A DNA stretch of 64,000 bases. Origin: Marinimicrococcus sp033875255 (GTDB taxonomy: Bacteria; Pseudomonadota; Alphaproteobacteria; Geminicoccales; Geminicoccaceae). The stretch is from positions 82,492 to 146,491 of the forward strand of contig JAWZSN010000013.1 of assembly GCA_033875255.1 (NCBI GenBank). The letters are read 5' to 3'. Shown one piece after another: positions 36,987 to 48,446 of this stretch. The notes beneath the pieces are model-generated. The model was not told where the DNA came from. It made no database searches and saw only the letters and a list, made by a program, of their open reading frames with translations. Made by a program: the position numbers and the translations under genes. Every line of letters begins with the position of its first letter. Within the stretch, counting starts at the first letter, position 1.

Positions 36987-38339
36987 TCAGTCCATGAGAT
37001 AGCGGTGGATGGCGCGGGCGGCGATCTTTCCATCCTCGACCGCCTGGACGGTCAGGTCCTGGCCCTGGCCGATGGCGTCGCCGCCGGCCCAGACCCGGTC
37101 GAGCGAGCTCATGCGGTCCTCGTTCACCTTGATCTTGCCGCGCTCGATCTCGAGCAGGTCGACCGACCCGTCCAGCGCCGAGGGCACCAGATGCTGGCCG
37201 ATCGCCTTGAACACCATGTCGGCGCGGAGCGTGAAGCGGTCATCGGTGCCCATCAGCCGGCCGGTCTGGTCGAGCTGGGTATATTCCAGCTCGACGGCGC
37301 GCACATGGTCGTCCTCGCCGATCAGCCGCACCGGCCGGGTCCAGTGACGGATGGTGACTCCGTTGGTCTGCGCCACCTCCTGCTCGTGGTAGGTGGCGCC
37401 CATCTGGCCAGCGCCACGGCGGTAGGCGATGGTGACGTTGCTGGCCCCCAACCGCCGGCTCTGCACCGCGATGTCGATGGCGGTATTGCCGCCGCCGATC
37501 ACCACCACGTCGCGGCCGACGGGCAGGCTCGCCGGATCCGCCTGGCGCAGCCGGGCGATGTAGTCGACGGCGTTGTGCACGCCGGTGAGCTCCTCGCCGG
37601 GCAGCCCCAGCACATTCACGCCGCTCAGGCCCACGCCGATGAAGACAGCGCTGAACTCGCGGCGCAGGTCGCGCAGATGGATGTCGCGGCCGAGCGCCAC
37701 GCCGCAGCGCAGCTCTATTCCGCCGACACCGAGGATGAACTCCACCTCCTTTTGGGCAAAGCCGTGCGGCACCTTGTAGGCGGCGATCCCGTACTCGTTG
37801 AGACCTCCGCCCTTGGGGCGCTTCTCGAACACCACGACGTCGTGCCCCCCGCGCGCCAGGGCGTGGGCGCAGGCGAGGCCCGCCGGCCCGGCGCCGACCA
37901 CGGCGATGCGCTGACCGGTAGGAGCGGCGCGGGTGAATGGCTGGGCGCCGCTCTCGAGCAGATGGTCGGTGGCGTAGCGCTGGAGCAGCCCGATCTTCAC
38001 GGGCTTGTTCTCCTGCGTCGTCCGCACGCAGGCGCCTTCGCAGAGGATCTCGGTGGGGCACACCCGGGCGCAGGCGCCGCCCATGATGTTGGCCTCGAGG
38101 ATGGTCGTGGCCGCACCCCCGACATTGTCGGTCTGGATGCCGCGGATGAAGCGTGGGATGTCGATCGAGGTCGGGCACGCCTCGATGCACGGCGCGTCGT
38201 GGCAGAAATAGCAGCGGCTCGCCTCGACCAGCGCCCGCTTGCGGTCGAGCGGCGGGTACAGCTCGTCGAAATTGGCGTCGTACTCCGCCGGCGTCAGCCT
38301 GCCCGCGCGGATATCGACCGCATTGCCCATGACGCACAC
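36987..38339 (-). CDS. preT: Dihydropyrimidine dehydrogenase subunit PreT
   Basis: 450 residues, GltD-like. N-terminal iron-sulfur domain (CYFCHDAPCIEACPTS, ACARVCPTEILCEGAC), then FAD site AVVGAGPAGLACAHAL, NAD site VVIGGGNTAIDIAV and end motif RVWAGGDAIGQGQDLT. It passes electrons from NAD(P)H to PreA. Start ATG 38339 or the ATG three codons later (38330). First gene of the operon preT-preA-hydrolase; a RutR-like palindrome lies 70 bases upstream. Confidence 0.95.
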   Translation of the reverse strand: MCVMGNAVDIRAGRLTPAEYDANFDELYPPLDRKRALVEASRCYFCHDAPCIEACPTSIDIPRFIRGIQTDNVGGAATTILEANIMGGACARVCPTEILCEGACVRTTQENKPVKIGLLQRYATDHLLESGAQPFTRAAPTGQRIAVVGAGPAGLACAHALARGGHDVVVFEKRPKGGGLNEYGIAAYKVPHGFAQKEVEFILGVGGIELRCGVALGRDIHLRDLRREFSAVFIGVGLSGVNVLGLPGEELTGVHNAVDYIARLRQADPASLPVGRDVVVIGGGNTAIDIAVQSRRLGASNVTIAYRRGAGQMGATYHEQEVAQTNGVTIRHWTRPVRLIGEDDHVRAVELEYTQLDQTGRLMGTDDRFTLRADMVFKAIGQHLVPSALDGSVDLLEIERGKIKVNEDRMSSLDRVWAGGDAIGQGQDLTVQAVEDGKIAARAIHRYLMD

Positions 38340-38408
38340 CTTCCCTGTGCGGCGGCCCCCTGACGGATGCCGCCGGCTTTTTTGATTATCATGGACGGTA
38401 GAGAAAAT

Positions 38409-38424
38409 CTGACCGCGCGGTCAA
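38409..38424 (-). promoter_or_regulatory. RutR-like operator at preT promoter
   Basis: TGACCGCGCGGTCA (38410-38423) is a perfect 14-base palindrome; extended by one base each side it matches the E. coli RutR site TTGACCANNTGGTCAA at 11 of 14 defined positions. On the minus strand it includes TTGACC, a good -35 hexamer for preT, with a weak -10 (TACCGT) 18 bases on, so a bound repressor would block the promoter. A RutR-like regulator is encoded at 43992-44708. Confidence 0.65.
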
Positions 38425-38446
38425 GAAGAAGGCAGGAGCGATGGGC

Positions 38447-40924
38447 TCAGCGGTGCGCACGCAGGAGATCACGGTCGGCACCGCAGCGCCTCCGGTCCTC
38501 CCAGGCGCGCAGCCAGCCTGCCAGCTCGGCGCCGGGCAGCGGGCGAGCGAAGAGGAAGCCCTGGCCGGTGCGGCAGCCGAGCTGCTTGAGGAGCTGGAGC
38601 TGCTCCGCGGTCTCGATGCCCTCGGCGATCAGGCCCAGCTGAAGGCGCCGCCCCAGATCGAGCAGGCACTCGACGATGGCGCGCTCCTTGCCGTGCTCGT
38701 CGCTTGGCGGCAGGAAGGCGCGGTCGAGCTTGATGGTGTCGAAGGGCAGGTCGGCGAGGCGGGCCATGCTGGAGTGCCCGGTGCCGAAATCGTCGATCGC
38801 CAGACGTACGCCGCTGCGGCCCAGCTCGCGCAGCGTCGAGGCCGCCGTCGCACAGTCCGTGAGCTCGTTCTCGACCACCTCGAGCACGATGTCGCCGGGC
38901 GCCGCGTGGCTCTGCCGCAGCTTGCCCAAAAAGCCGTCGAGCCAGCTGTCGCTACGCAGCATCGAGGCCGCCAGATTGACGTGCAGGGCCGGCAGCTCGA
39001 TTCCGGCCGCGGTCCATTCGTGAAGCTGATCGACGGCGGTCGCGAGGGTCCACAGGCTGATCGGCATCATCGTGCCGTTGCGCTCGGCGATGTCGAGGAA
39101 GCGGGCCGGCTGGAGCAGGCCCTGCTGCGGGTGGTACCAGCGCAGCAGCGCCTCGACGCCAACCAGCTCCAGTGTGTCGAGCGCGAGAATCGGCTGGTAG
39201 TGCAGCGCCAGCTCGCGCCGCTCGACCGCCTTGCGCAGATCGGCGTCGAGCGTGGCCTTGTGGCGCGCCTCCTCCTGCATCGAGCGCTCGAACATCCGCC
39301 AACAGCCGCGGCCGGCGTTCTTGGCGGCGTAGAGGGCGGCGTCGGCGTTGTTGAGCAGCGTCTGCGGCTCGCTGCCATGCTCGGGGCACAAGGTGATGCC
39401 GATACTGGCGCCGGTCCGCACCACCGCCGAGCCCAGGGGGATGGGCTCGGCCAGGGCGCCCACGATGCGCTCGGCGAGCGGCGCCAGGTCCTGCTGGCGG
39501 TGGTCGAGGGTGGAGACGATCGCGAACTCGTCGCCGCCCAGACGGGCCACCACGTCACTGCGCCGCACGCAGCTTCGCAGCCGCCGCGCGACCTCGCGCA
39601 GCAGCGCGTCGCCAGTGACGTGGCCGAGCGCATCGTTGACCTGCTTGAAGCGGTCGAGGTCGAGCAGCACCAGGCCGAAACCGCGGCCCGTGCGCCGGGT
39701 GCGCAGGCAGGCCTGCAACAGCTCCTCGTTGAGCAGATGGCGATTGGCCAGCGAGGTCAGTGCGTCGTGGGTGGCGAGGTGGCGGATCACCTCGGTGGCC
39801 TGCTTGGAGCGGTGGATGTCGATGAAGGCGCCGATCATCCGCAGCGGGCGGCCATCGGGGTCGCGCTCCACGACCTTGCCGCGGCTCAAGAACCACCGCC
39901 ACTCGCCGCCGCGCGCCTGGACCCGGTGCTCGATCTCGAAGAACTCGCTGCGCCCCGAGAGATGCTCGTGCAGGCGGTACAGGGCCTGATCGCGGTCGTT
40001 AGCGTGCAACAGGTCGAGCCAGCCCTCGACCCCGCCATTGAGCTCGCCGGGCGCGTAGCCCAATCGGGCGTGCCAGCGGTCGCTGAAGAACACCCGGCCG
40101 GCGGCGACGTCCCAGTCCCAGTAGCCGTCATTGGCGACGTCGAGGGCGAAGTCGAGCTGGCGCCGGGTGCGATCGAGCTCCTGCACGTGGATCGCCCGCC
40201 CGAGCGTCTCGATGACCCGGAGCTCCACGGTGCCGCCTTGCGGGCCCGGACCGACGGCGACCAGCGCCGGCGCCTCGTGGCCGGGATGGCGAAAGCCGAC
40301 CCAAAGGCGCGCCGGCGCCTCGCCCGGATGCGGCAGGATGCGGGCCAGCAGCTTCGCCGAGGCGGGGGCGACCAGCTCCAGGAACGAATGTCCCGGGGCG
40401 GGCAGCAGGTCGGGCGGCAGAACCTCCTCCCAGCTGCCCTCCGCCTCGGTCACCCGGCCGGCGTCGTCCAGCAGGCAGCGGGCGAGACTCCGGCCGGGAT
40501 CCGCGGTAGCGGGCGGATCCTGCGCTGCCACCGAGGCCGGCCCGCCGCGTTGCGGATCGGCAACTGTCCGGGAGGCCAGCCGCTCGATCGTCAGGGCGAA
40601 CCTGCTGGCCCCCTGATCGAGCAGCGGCTGCATCGTGACCTTCCGGCGAAAGGGCCCGTCGCCCAGGGTGAAGGAACGGCGCGGCCGTCCCTGCAGGGCG
40701 TCGCGGCACTGGTCGAACAACAGGGAGGCGAGAGTGCTGTCGCGGGGCCTGCCTTCCTCGTCGAACCAGTCCAGCGCCGGATCGGCCTGCCACGCCTGGT
40801 TGACGGCCACCAAGGCAAGCCGCTCGCTGCTCGCGAGGTCGATGACGCCGAGCGGAATCCCGACCACGTCGATCGGCAGCCAGCGTTCGACAGAGATGGG
40901 GACTGCCATGGCGGGGCTCTTCAC
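38447..40924 (-). CDS. PAS-GGDEF-EAL cyclic-di-GMP protein
   Basis: 825 residues without membrane segments. N-terminal region of about 260 residues with PAS-like character but no firm assignment; a PAS/PAC domain about 260-385 (DVANDGYWDWDVAAGRVFFS, WRWFLSRGKVVERD); GGDEF domain about 390-555 with intact active site RLGGDEFAI; EAL domain about 565-815 with intact VGVEALLRW, DDFGTGHSS and EGIET. Both synthesis and breakdown of cyclic-di-GMP look possible. Divergent from a CheR-type protein across an AT-rich 254-base region. Confidence 0.93.
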   Translation of the reverse strand: MKSPAMAVPISVERWLPIDVVGIPLGVIDLASSERLALVAVNQAWQADPALDWFDEEGRPRDSTLASLLFDQCRDALQGRPRRSFTLGDGPFRRKVTMQPLLDQGASRFALTIERLASRTVADPQRGGPASVAAQDPPATADPGRSLARCLLDDAGRVTEAEGSWEEVLPPDLLPAPGHSFLELVAPASAKLLARILPHPGEAPARLWVGFRHPGHEAPALVAVGPGPQGGTVELRVIETLGRAIHVQELDRTRRQLDFALDVANDGYWDWDVAAGRVFFSDRWHARLGYAPGELNGGVEGWLDLLHANDRDQALYRLHEHLSGRSEFFEIEHRVQARGGEWRWFLSRGKVVERDPDGRPLRMIGAFIDIHRSKQATEVIRHLATHDALTSLANRHLLNEELLQACLRTRRTGRGFGLVLLDLDRFKQVNDALGHVTGDALLREVARRLRSCVRRSDVVARLGGDEFAIVSTLDHRQQDLAPLAERIVGALAEPIPLGSAVVRTGASIGITLCPEHGSEPQTLLNNADAALYAAKNAGRGCWRMFERSMQEEARHKATLDADLRKAVERRELALHYQPILALDTLELVGVEALLRWYHPQQGLLQPARFLDIAERNGTMMPISLWTLATAVDQLHEWTAAGIELPALHVNLAASMLRSDSWLDGFLGKLRQSHAAPGDIVLEVVENELTDCATAASTLRELGRSGVRLAIDDFGTGHSSMARLADLPFDTIKLDRAFLPPSDEHGKERAIVECLLDLGRRLQLGLIAEGIETAEQLQLLKQLGCRTGQGFLFARPLPGAELAGWLRAWEDRRRCGADRDLLRAHR

Positions 40925-41178
40925 ACTCGCGCTATGGGGTCTGGCCTACAACTTTAGATACATGTTTTAGTCGACAGTTCAACGTTTTATTGCAACTGGC
41001 ACGCGAGACGAGTGTCGCTGTAAACCTGTAAGTTGATCGATGGCGGGATTGTCGCCCTGCCAAGTGAGCGGTGATGAAAATTTACCTCGCGCTCAAGTTC
41101 ATCTTAATGTTACGCTATCAAGACCACAAGTTATGTTGTGCGACCAGCCTGGCAGCAGTGCCCGGCGGTGGGGGGTGC
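40925..41178. promoter_or_regulatory. AT-rich divergent promoter region
   Basis: This 254-base gap separates the GGDEF-EAL gene from the CheR-type gene and is much richer in A/T than its surroundings (for example TTTAGATACATGTTTTAG near 40952, TTCATCTTAATGTTACG near 41098). Promoters for both genes are expected here. I could not settle on specific -35/-10 pairs. The frame of the CheR gene stays open back to 41071, so part of the region could be coding. Confidence 0.5.
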
Positions 41179-43922
<2,744 letters not shown>

Positions 43923-43923
<1 letters not shown>

Positions 43924-43956
43924 GCGGCCGGCTTGTGCCGTCCGGATGCGGCCGCT
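43923..43956 (+). terminator. Hairpin after CheR-type gene
   Basis: AGCGGCCG (43923-43930) pairs with CGGCCGCT (43949-43956) with an 18-base loop, starting at the stop codon of the CheR-type gene and ending 36 bases before the rutR-like start. No T-run; terminator or leader structure. Confidence 0.4.
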
Positions 43957-43991
43957 ACCGTCGATGCGGGGATGGCAGCCACGGGCGTGCG

Positions 43992-44708
43992 ATGAGCGAC
44001 CCGAAAGATCACCGGGAGGAGCGGCCGACGGCCCGTAGCGGGGCCAAGGAGAGCCGTGGGCAGGCGCGGCGGCAGAGCCAGGTCCGTATCCTCGAGGCAG
44101 CCGAGGCCGTGTTCGCCGCCAGGGGCTATGACGGCGCCACTACCGCCGAGATCGCCCGCCAGGCAGGGCTGCCCAAGGCCAATGTGCACTATTACTTCGC
44201 CACCAAAGAGGCGATATACCGCGCGGTCATCGATCGGACCCTCAAACTGTGGCTCGCGGCCTTCGAGCCGCTCGGCGCCGAGGACGAGCCGGCCGAGGCG
44301 CTCTCCGCCTATGTCCGCGCCAAGATGCGCCACAGCCGTGAGCACCCGCTGGCCTCGCGCATCTTCGCCCGCGAGATGCTGGCCGGCGCCCCGGTGGTCC
44401 GCGATTTTCTCGAGACCGAGCTGCGCTCCTGGGTCCGGGCCAAGAGCGCCGTGCTGCGCGGCTGGGCGGCGCGAGGCCTCATGGATCCGGTCGACCCGCC
44501 GCAGCTCTTCTTCATGATCTGGGCGGTAACCCAGACCTACGCCGATTTCGACGCGCAGATCTGCGCCGTTCTCGACAGGCCGCGGCAGACCGAGAACGAC
44601 TTCGAGACGGCGACAGAGACGGTTCTCAAGGTGCTGCTGGACGGCTGCGGCGTCCGCCGTGCGGCGCCGGCTCAGGCCGCCAGCACGCGCGTCAGGGCGG
44701 CCTCGTAG
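43992..44708 (+). CDS. RutR-like TetR family regulator
   Basis: 238 residues from ATG 43992. TetR helix-turn-helix at about 40-80 (ILEAAEAVFAARGYDGATTA, IARQAGLPKANVHYYFATKE). The ligand domain closely follows RutR: HPLASRIFAREMLAGAPVV, SAVLRGWAARGLMDPVDP and FMIWAVTQTYADFDAQI. E. coli RutR binds uracil and thymine and controls pyrimidine genes. A RutR-like site lies upstream of preT 5.6 kb away. An extra 30-residue polar N-terminus precedes the DNA-binding domain. Its 3' end overlaps the convergent binding-protein gene by 37 bases. Confidence 0.88.
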   Translation: MSDPKDHREERPTARSGAKESRGQARRQSQVRILEAAEAVFAARGYDGATTAEIARQAGLPKANVHYYFATKEAIYRAVIDRTLKLWLAAFEPLGAEDEPAEALSAYVRAKMRHSREHPLASRIFAREMLAGAPVVRDFLETELRSWVRAKSAVLRGWAARGLMDPVDPPQLFFMIWAVTQTYADFDAQICAVLDRPRQTENDFETATETVLKVLLDGCGVRRAAPAQAASTRVRAAS

Positions 44709-45721
44709 CGCGCCGCCGCCGCCTCGCCGCCATAGCCGCGACGCTCGCTTCGGGCGAGCAGCTCGGCCGGCGGGTAGATGGTCGGGTTGAGCCGGTCGGC
44801 CTCGGGTATCAGCGGCAGCGCCGCCGCATTGGGGCAGGGATAGCGGACCGCCCGGGCGATGGCGGCGTGGATCTCCGGCTGCAGGATAAAATCGATAAAG
44901 GCATGGGCGGCCGCGGGGTTGGGAGCCCCCTTGGGGATGCACAGCGCGTCCTCCCACAGCAAGGTGCCCTCGGCCGGGATCGTGAAGCCGAGCTCCGGGT
45001 CCTCCTCCATCACCTGGAGAAGATCGCCCGACCACTCCGCGCAGAGGTCTACCTCGCCGGCCGCCAACAGGTCCTGGCCGGTATCCGGGGCGAAGCTCTT
45101 CACATGCGGCTTGGCGGTGATGAGCAGCTCGGCCGCCTGCTCGATCCTCGCCGGATCGGTGTCGTTGATCGAGTGGCCCAGATATCTCATCGCCACCCGC
45201 ACGATGTCGCTATTGTCGAGAAGGGCGATGCGCCCCTGGTAACGGCGCGGCTCGAAAAGCGCGCTCCAGCTTTCGGGCGGGGCCACCGGACGGCGATAGC
45301 CGATCCCCATCGCACCCCAGAAATAGGGCGCGCTGTGCGCGCGGCCGGGATCGTAGGCCGGGTCGGCGAACGCGCTTGCGATGTTCGCCATCCCGGGGAT
45401 CGAGGCTGGGTCGAGCTTCATGAGCATGCCGGCAGCGATCATCCGCTCGACATTGTCGCTCGAGGGGAAGATCACGTCATAGCCGGGATTGCCCTCGCGC
45501 AGCCTGGCGAACAGCTCGGCATTGCTGGCATAGACATCGTAGCGCACGGCGATGCCGGTGGCCGCGGTGAAGTCGGCCAAGGTGGTGGGGCCCAGATAGG
45601 TGTCCCAGCCATAGACGTTGAGAGTGTCGCCGGCCGCCGCGGCCGGGGAGCGCAGGATGGGCAGGGCGGCGGCGGCGGCGAGGCCGGAGGTCAGGAGGCG
45701 GCGGCGGTCGAGGCGGGACAT
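44672..45721 (-). CDS. Polyamine-type binding protein (PotD/PotF-like) 1
   Basis: 349 residues. Tat-like signal (SRLDRRRLLTSGLAAAAALP) and a PBP type 2 fold: LNVYGWDTYLGPTTLADFTA, NPGYDVIFPSSDNVERM, SFAPDTGQDLLAAGEVDLCAE and HAFIDFILQPEIHAAIA. This is the spermidine/putrescine binding-protein family. It is a paralogue of the next gene (shared WDTY, SYDP/AYDPGRAHSAPYFWG, YLGHSIN). No permease adjacent; a Pot-type permease/ATPase operon lacking a binding protein is at 59.5-62.3 kb. Confidence 0.9.
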   Translation of the reverse strand: MSRLDRRRLLTSGLAAAAALPILRSPAAAAGDTLNVYGWDTYLGPTTLADFTAATGIAVRYDVYASNAELFARLREGNPGYDVIFPSSDNVERMIAAGMLMKLDPASIPGMANIASAFADPAYDPGRAHSAPYFWGAMGIGYRRPVAPPESWSALFEPRRYQGRIALLDNSDIVRVAMRYLGHSINDTDPARIEQAAELLITAKPHVKSFAPDTGQDLLAAGEVDLCAEWSGDLLQVMEEDPELGFTIPAEGTLLWEDALCIPKGAPNPAAAHAFIDFILQPEIHAAIARAVRYPCPNAAALPLIPEADRLNPTIYPPAELLARSERRGYGGEAAAARYEAALTRVLAA

Positions 45722-45802
45722 CGGCGGTCTCCCTGGGAGCTGGCTCGCCAGAGAGCGCCGCCGCCCCGCCGCGTCAATGCCGGGCGGTGACGCAGGTCCG
45801 GC

Positions 45803-46879
45803 TCAAGAGGCCAGCACGCGGGTGAAGGCCTCCTCGTACATCGCCGAGACCTCCTCGCCCTGGTAGACGAGCAGCTCGCAGCGCTCGAGCACCTCCTCGG
45901 GCGGATAGATGGTCTCGTCCTCGCGCATCTCCAGGGGGAGCAGCGCGCGCGCCTTCTCGTTGGGCAGCGCGTACTGGATCTCCTCGGCGATCGCCGCGTG
46001 CACCTCGGGCTCGAGGATGTAGTTGATGAAGGCGTGCGCGCTCTCGGGGTTGGGTGCACCCTTGGCGATGCACAGATTGTCGGTCCAGATCTGGCCGCCT
46101 TCCTTCGGCACCCGGTAGCCGATGTCGGGATCCTCCTCCATGACCTGGAGCACGTCGCCCGAGAACTCGAGCGCCACGTCCACCTCGCCCGAGAGCAGCA
46201 GGTCCTGGCCGGTGTCCGGCGCGAAGGTCTTGATCTTGGACTTGATGCGGATGAGCGCGTCGGCAGCCTCGGCCACCACCTTGGGATCGGTGGTGTTCAT
46301 CGAGTGGCCCAGATACTTGAAGGTCATCCGCAGCGTGTCGACGTCGGCCAGCAGGGCGATCCGGCCGTCCCACTTGTCGGTCTCGAAGATCTCGGCGAGG
46401 CTCTCGGCGGTGCCCTTCGAGCTGCGGAAGCCCAGGCCCAGCGTGCCCCAGAAATAGGGGACGCTGTGCGCCAGCTCGGGATCGTAGCTGGGGTTGCGGA
46501 AGCGCGGCGCGAGGTTCACGAGATTGGGCAGGAGCGCGTGGTCGAGCTGCGCCAGCATGCCGGCCGCCCGCATGCGCTGGACGTAGTTGTCGGTGGGGAC
46601 CACCACGTCGTAGCCGGGATTGCCCTCGCGCAGCTTGCCGAAGAGCTCCTCGTTGCTGCCGTAGAGGTCGTAGCGGACCTTGATGCCGGTGGCCTCGGTG
46701 AACTCTTCCAGCGTGTTCTCGCCGATATAGGTGTCCCAGTTGTAGACGTTGACCACCTTGTCCTGGGCGTCGGCCCTCCGGAAGGGAAGGCCGGCCGCGG
46801 CGGCCACGCTGAGCGTGCCCCCCAGAAAGCGGCGGCGATCGAGGGCGGCAAGCGGCAGAAGCGGGCGGCGTCGCGACAT
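45803..46879 (-). CDS. Polyamine-type binding protein (PotD/PotF-like) 2
   Basis: 358 residues from ATG 46877-46879. Tat motif in LDRRRFLGGTLSVAAAAGLP. Fold and motifs parallel the downstream paralogue: VYNWDTYIGENTLEEFTEAT, NPGYDVVVPTDNYVQRM, APDTGQDLLLSGEVDVALE, YILEPEVHAAIAEE. Tandem duplication of a binding protein suggests either two ligands or two expression levels for one membrane complex. The gap to the next gene is 81 bases. A 24-codon longer reading exists but the Tat motif position favours this start. Confidence 0.92.
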   Translation of the reverse strand: MSRRRPLLPLAALDRRRFLGGTLSVAAAAGLPFRRADAQDKVVNVYNWDTYIGENTLEEFTEATGIKVRYDLYGSNEELFGKLREGNPGYDVVVPTDNYVQRMRAAGMLAQLDHALLPNLVNLAPRFRNPSYDPELAHSVPYFWGTLGLGFRSSKGTAESLAEIFETDKWDGRIALLADVDTLRMTFKYLGHSMNTTDPKVVAEAADALIRIKSKIKTFAPDTGQDLLLSGEVDVALEFSGDVLQVMEEDPDIGYRVPKEGGQIWTDNLCIAKGAPNPESAHAFINYILEPEVHAAIAEEIQYALPNEKARALLPLEMREDETIYPPEEVLERCELLVYQGEEVSAMYEEAFTRVLAS

Positions 46880-46986
46880 CGTCCACGATCCTTGCGTTCG
46901 AGGTGGGGCTCGCTTTGCGAGCGACCTGCGGCAGCCCCGTGCAAAAGTCAATGCCGCCCGCCCGGCTCTCCGGCCGGCGGTCGGGC

Positions 46987-48333
46987 TCAGCCCTCCGCCT
47001 CGACGGCCCCCAGGTCGATCGCCCCGCCGCGGATCGCCCGCGGTCGCGTGCCGGCGGGATGGACATATTCCAGCTCTGGCGTCAGGCCCATGCCGCGGAC
47101 CCTGCCGGGCTGGATGCCGGCATCGATCGCCGGCGAGCCGGGCAGCAGCCGGTAGTCGCTGGCGGCCGCGTCGGCGAATCGCGGATCGCTGCCGGCCAGC
47201 CCCGACTTGACCTGCACCGGCCCGGCATGGGGCTCGCCGCGGCCGGCCATGATGTTGTTGACGAGGATAACCGGATCGTCGCTGCGGTTGGCGACGAAAA
47301 CGCCGTTCCCGCGGTCGTTGACGATGGTGTTGTTGACCAGCCAGGTGCTGGCGCGGGGCGCTGCCCGCCCCTCGCTGGCGAGGCTGATCACCACCCAGTT
47401 GTCGGCCTGCGGTCCCTGCCGCACGAGGTTGCCCAGGATGATCGTCGGGGCGGCATCGGCAATGTCGATCTGGTAGGACGCGGAGCCCTGCGCGCCGTCC
47501 TCGATGCGGTTGTAGGCGATGAGGTTCTCGCGCGCCCGGCTCTTGACGTTGTGGCCGCCGGCGGCATCGTGCACCCAGCTGCCGCGCAGGGTGAAGCGGT
47601 CGGCGCCGGAGACGTAGATATTGTGCCCCGGCTGGATGCCGTAGCGCTCGTGGTCGACGCTGTTGCGGGTGAATTCCGAGCCTTCGATCAGGATCTCGCC
47701 GGCAAAGTCGCCGGCGGTGAGAATGCCCATCTCGTTATCGTGCACGTAGAGCCCGCGCAGCGTGAGGTTCGCCCCCTCGGCGCGGATCGCGGCGCCGTTG
47801 TGGTCGGCAACGCTGCTGTTGGAGAGCTCGATATTCTCGATGAGCACGTCGCGGCCGCTGACAACCCAGGCGGCCTTGCCGCCGTAGCCGCCGCCGTCGG
47901 CGTCGATGTGCGGCCGCCCGCCGACGCCGCGGATGGTCAGGTTCGACTGCGGCCAGCGCGCCACGTCGCCCCGATAGGTGGCGGCCACGATCTCGACCGT
48001 GTCGCCGTCCCGGGCGACTGCCGCCGCGGCGCTCGGCACCGGCAGCGGGAGGCCCGGTCCGACCCGGAGGAGCCGGCCACCCTGCGCGACCGCCACCGGC
48101 GCCGGGCCTGCCGGCGGCGCTGCTGCTGCCGCCGTGCCGCCGGAGCGCTCGAGGCGGATCGCTGCGCGCGGGTCGGCCGGCACGCCGTCGAAGGCGAGGC
48201 CGGCGATGTCGTCCTGCTCGAAGGGCAGCACGAAGACGCGCCCGTCCTTGAGCTCGATCCGCATCTCGGCCGCGGCCGGAAGCGCCAGGAGGGCGCCGCC
48301 CACGGCGAGGGCGGCAAGGCGATGGGAAGGCAC
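46987..48333 (-). CDS. Secreted right-handed beta-helix protein
   Basis: 448 residues with a Sec signal peptide (LAALAVGGALLALPAAAEM). After an alanine/proline linker, residues about 100-400 are parallel beta-helix coils: DGDTVEIVAATYRGDVA, GRDVLIENIELSNSSV, ANLTLRGLYVHDNEMGI, RFTLRGSWVHDAAGGHN, STWLVNNTIVNDRGNGVFV. The end SDYRLLPGSPAIDAGI and GAIDLGAVE is common to these poly-saccharide-acting or surface proteins. No catalytic signature for pectate lyase is evident, so binding or lyase function is open. Confidence 0.88.
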   Translation of the reverse strand: MPSHRLAALAVGGALLALPAAAEMRIELKDGRVFVLPFEQDDIAGLAFDGVPADPRAAIRLERSGGTAAAAAPPAGPAPVAVAQGGRLLRVGPGLPLPVPSAAAAVARDGDTVEIVAATYRGDVARWPQSNLTIRGVGGRPHIDADGGGYGGKAAWVVSGRDVLIENIELSNSSVADHNGAAIRAEGANLTLRGLYVHDNEMGILTAGDFAGEILIEGSEFTRNSVDHERYGIQPGHNIYVSGADRFTLRGSWVHDAAGGHNVKSRARENLIAYNRIEDGAQGSASYQIDIADAAPTIILGNLVRQGPQADNWVVISLASEGRAAPRASTWLVNNTIVNDRGNGVFVANRSDDPVILVNNIMAGRGEPHAGPVQVKSGLAGSDPRFADAAASDYRLLPGSPAIDAGIQPGRVRGMGLTPELEYVHPAGTRPRAIRGGAIDLGAVEAEG

Positions 48334-48446
48334 GGCAAGCTCCCGCGAGGCGACCCGATCCGTCGTCAGCCTTAACCGAGCCTTCTCGTTCCGTTAACCG
48401 TGAGAGACCGCCTGGGCGTTCGGGGGCGCACCAGGATGCAGGGATC

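Noticed and set aside
38441..40957. 838-codon plus-strand frame over the GGDEF-EAL gene
   Set aside because: The minus-strand frame has intact GGDEF and EAL catalytic motifs; the plus-strand product resembles nothing.
41071..41178. Start of the CheR-type protein at 41071
   Set aside because: The extra 36 codons are AT-rich and read as leader (MMKIYLALKFILMLRY) without a signal-peptide cleavage logic for a cytoplasmic protein; the ATG at 41179 is preferred, though not proven.
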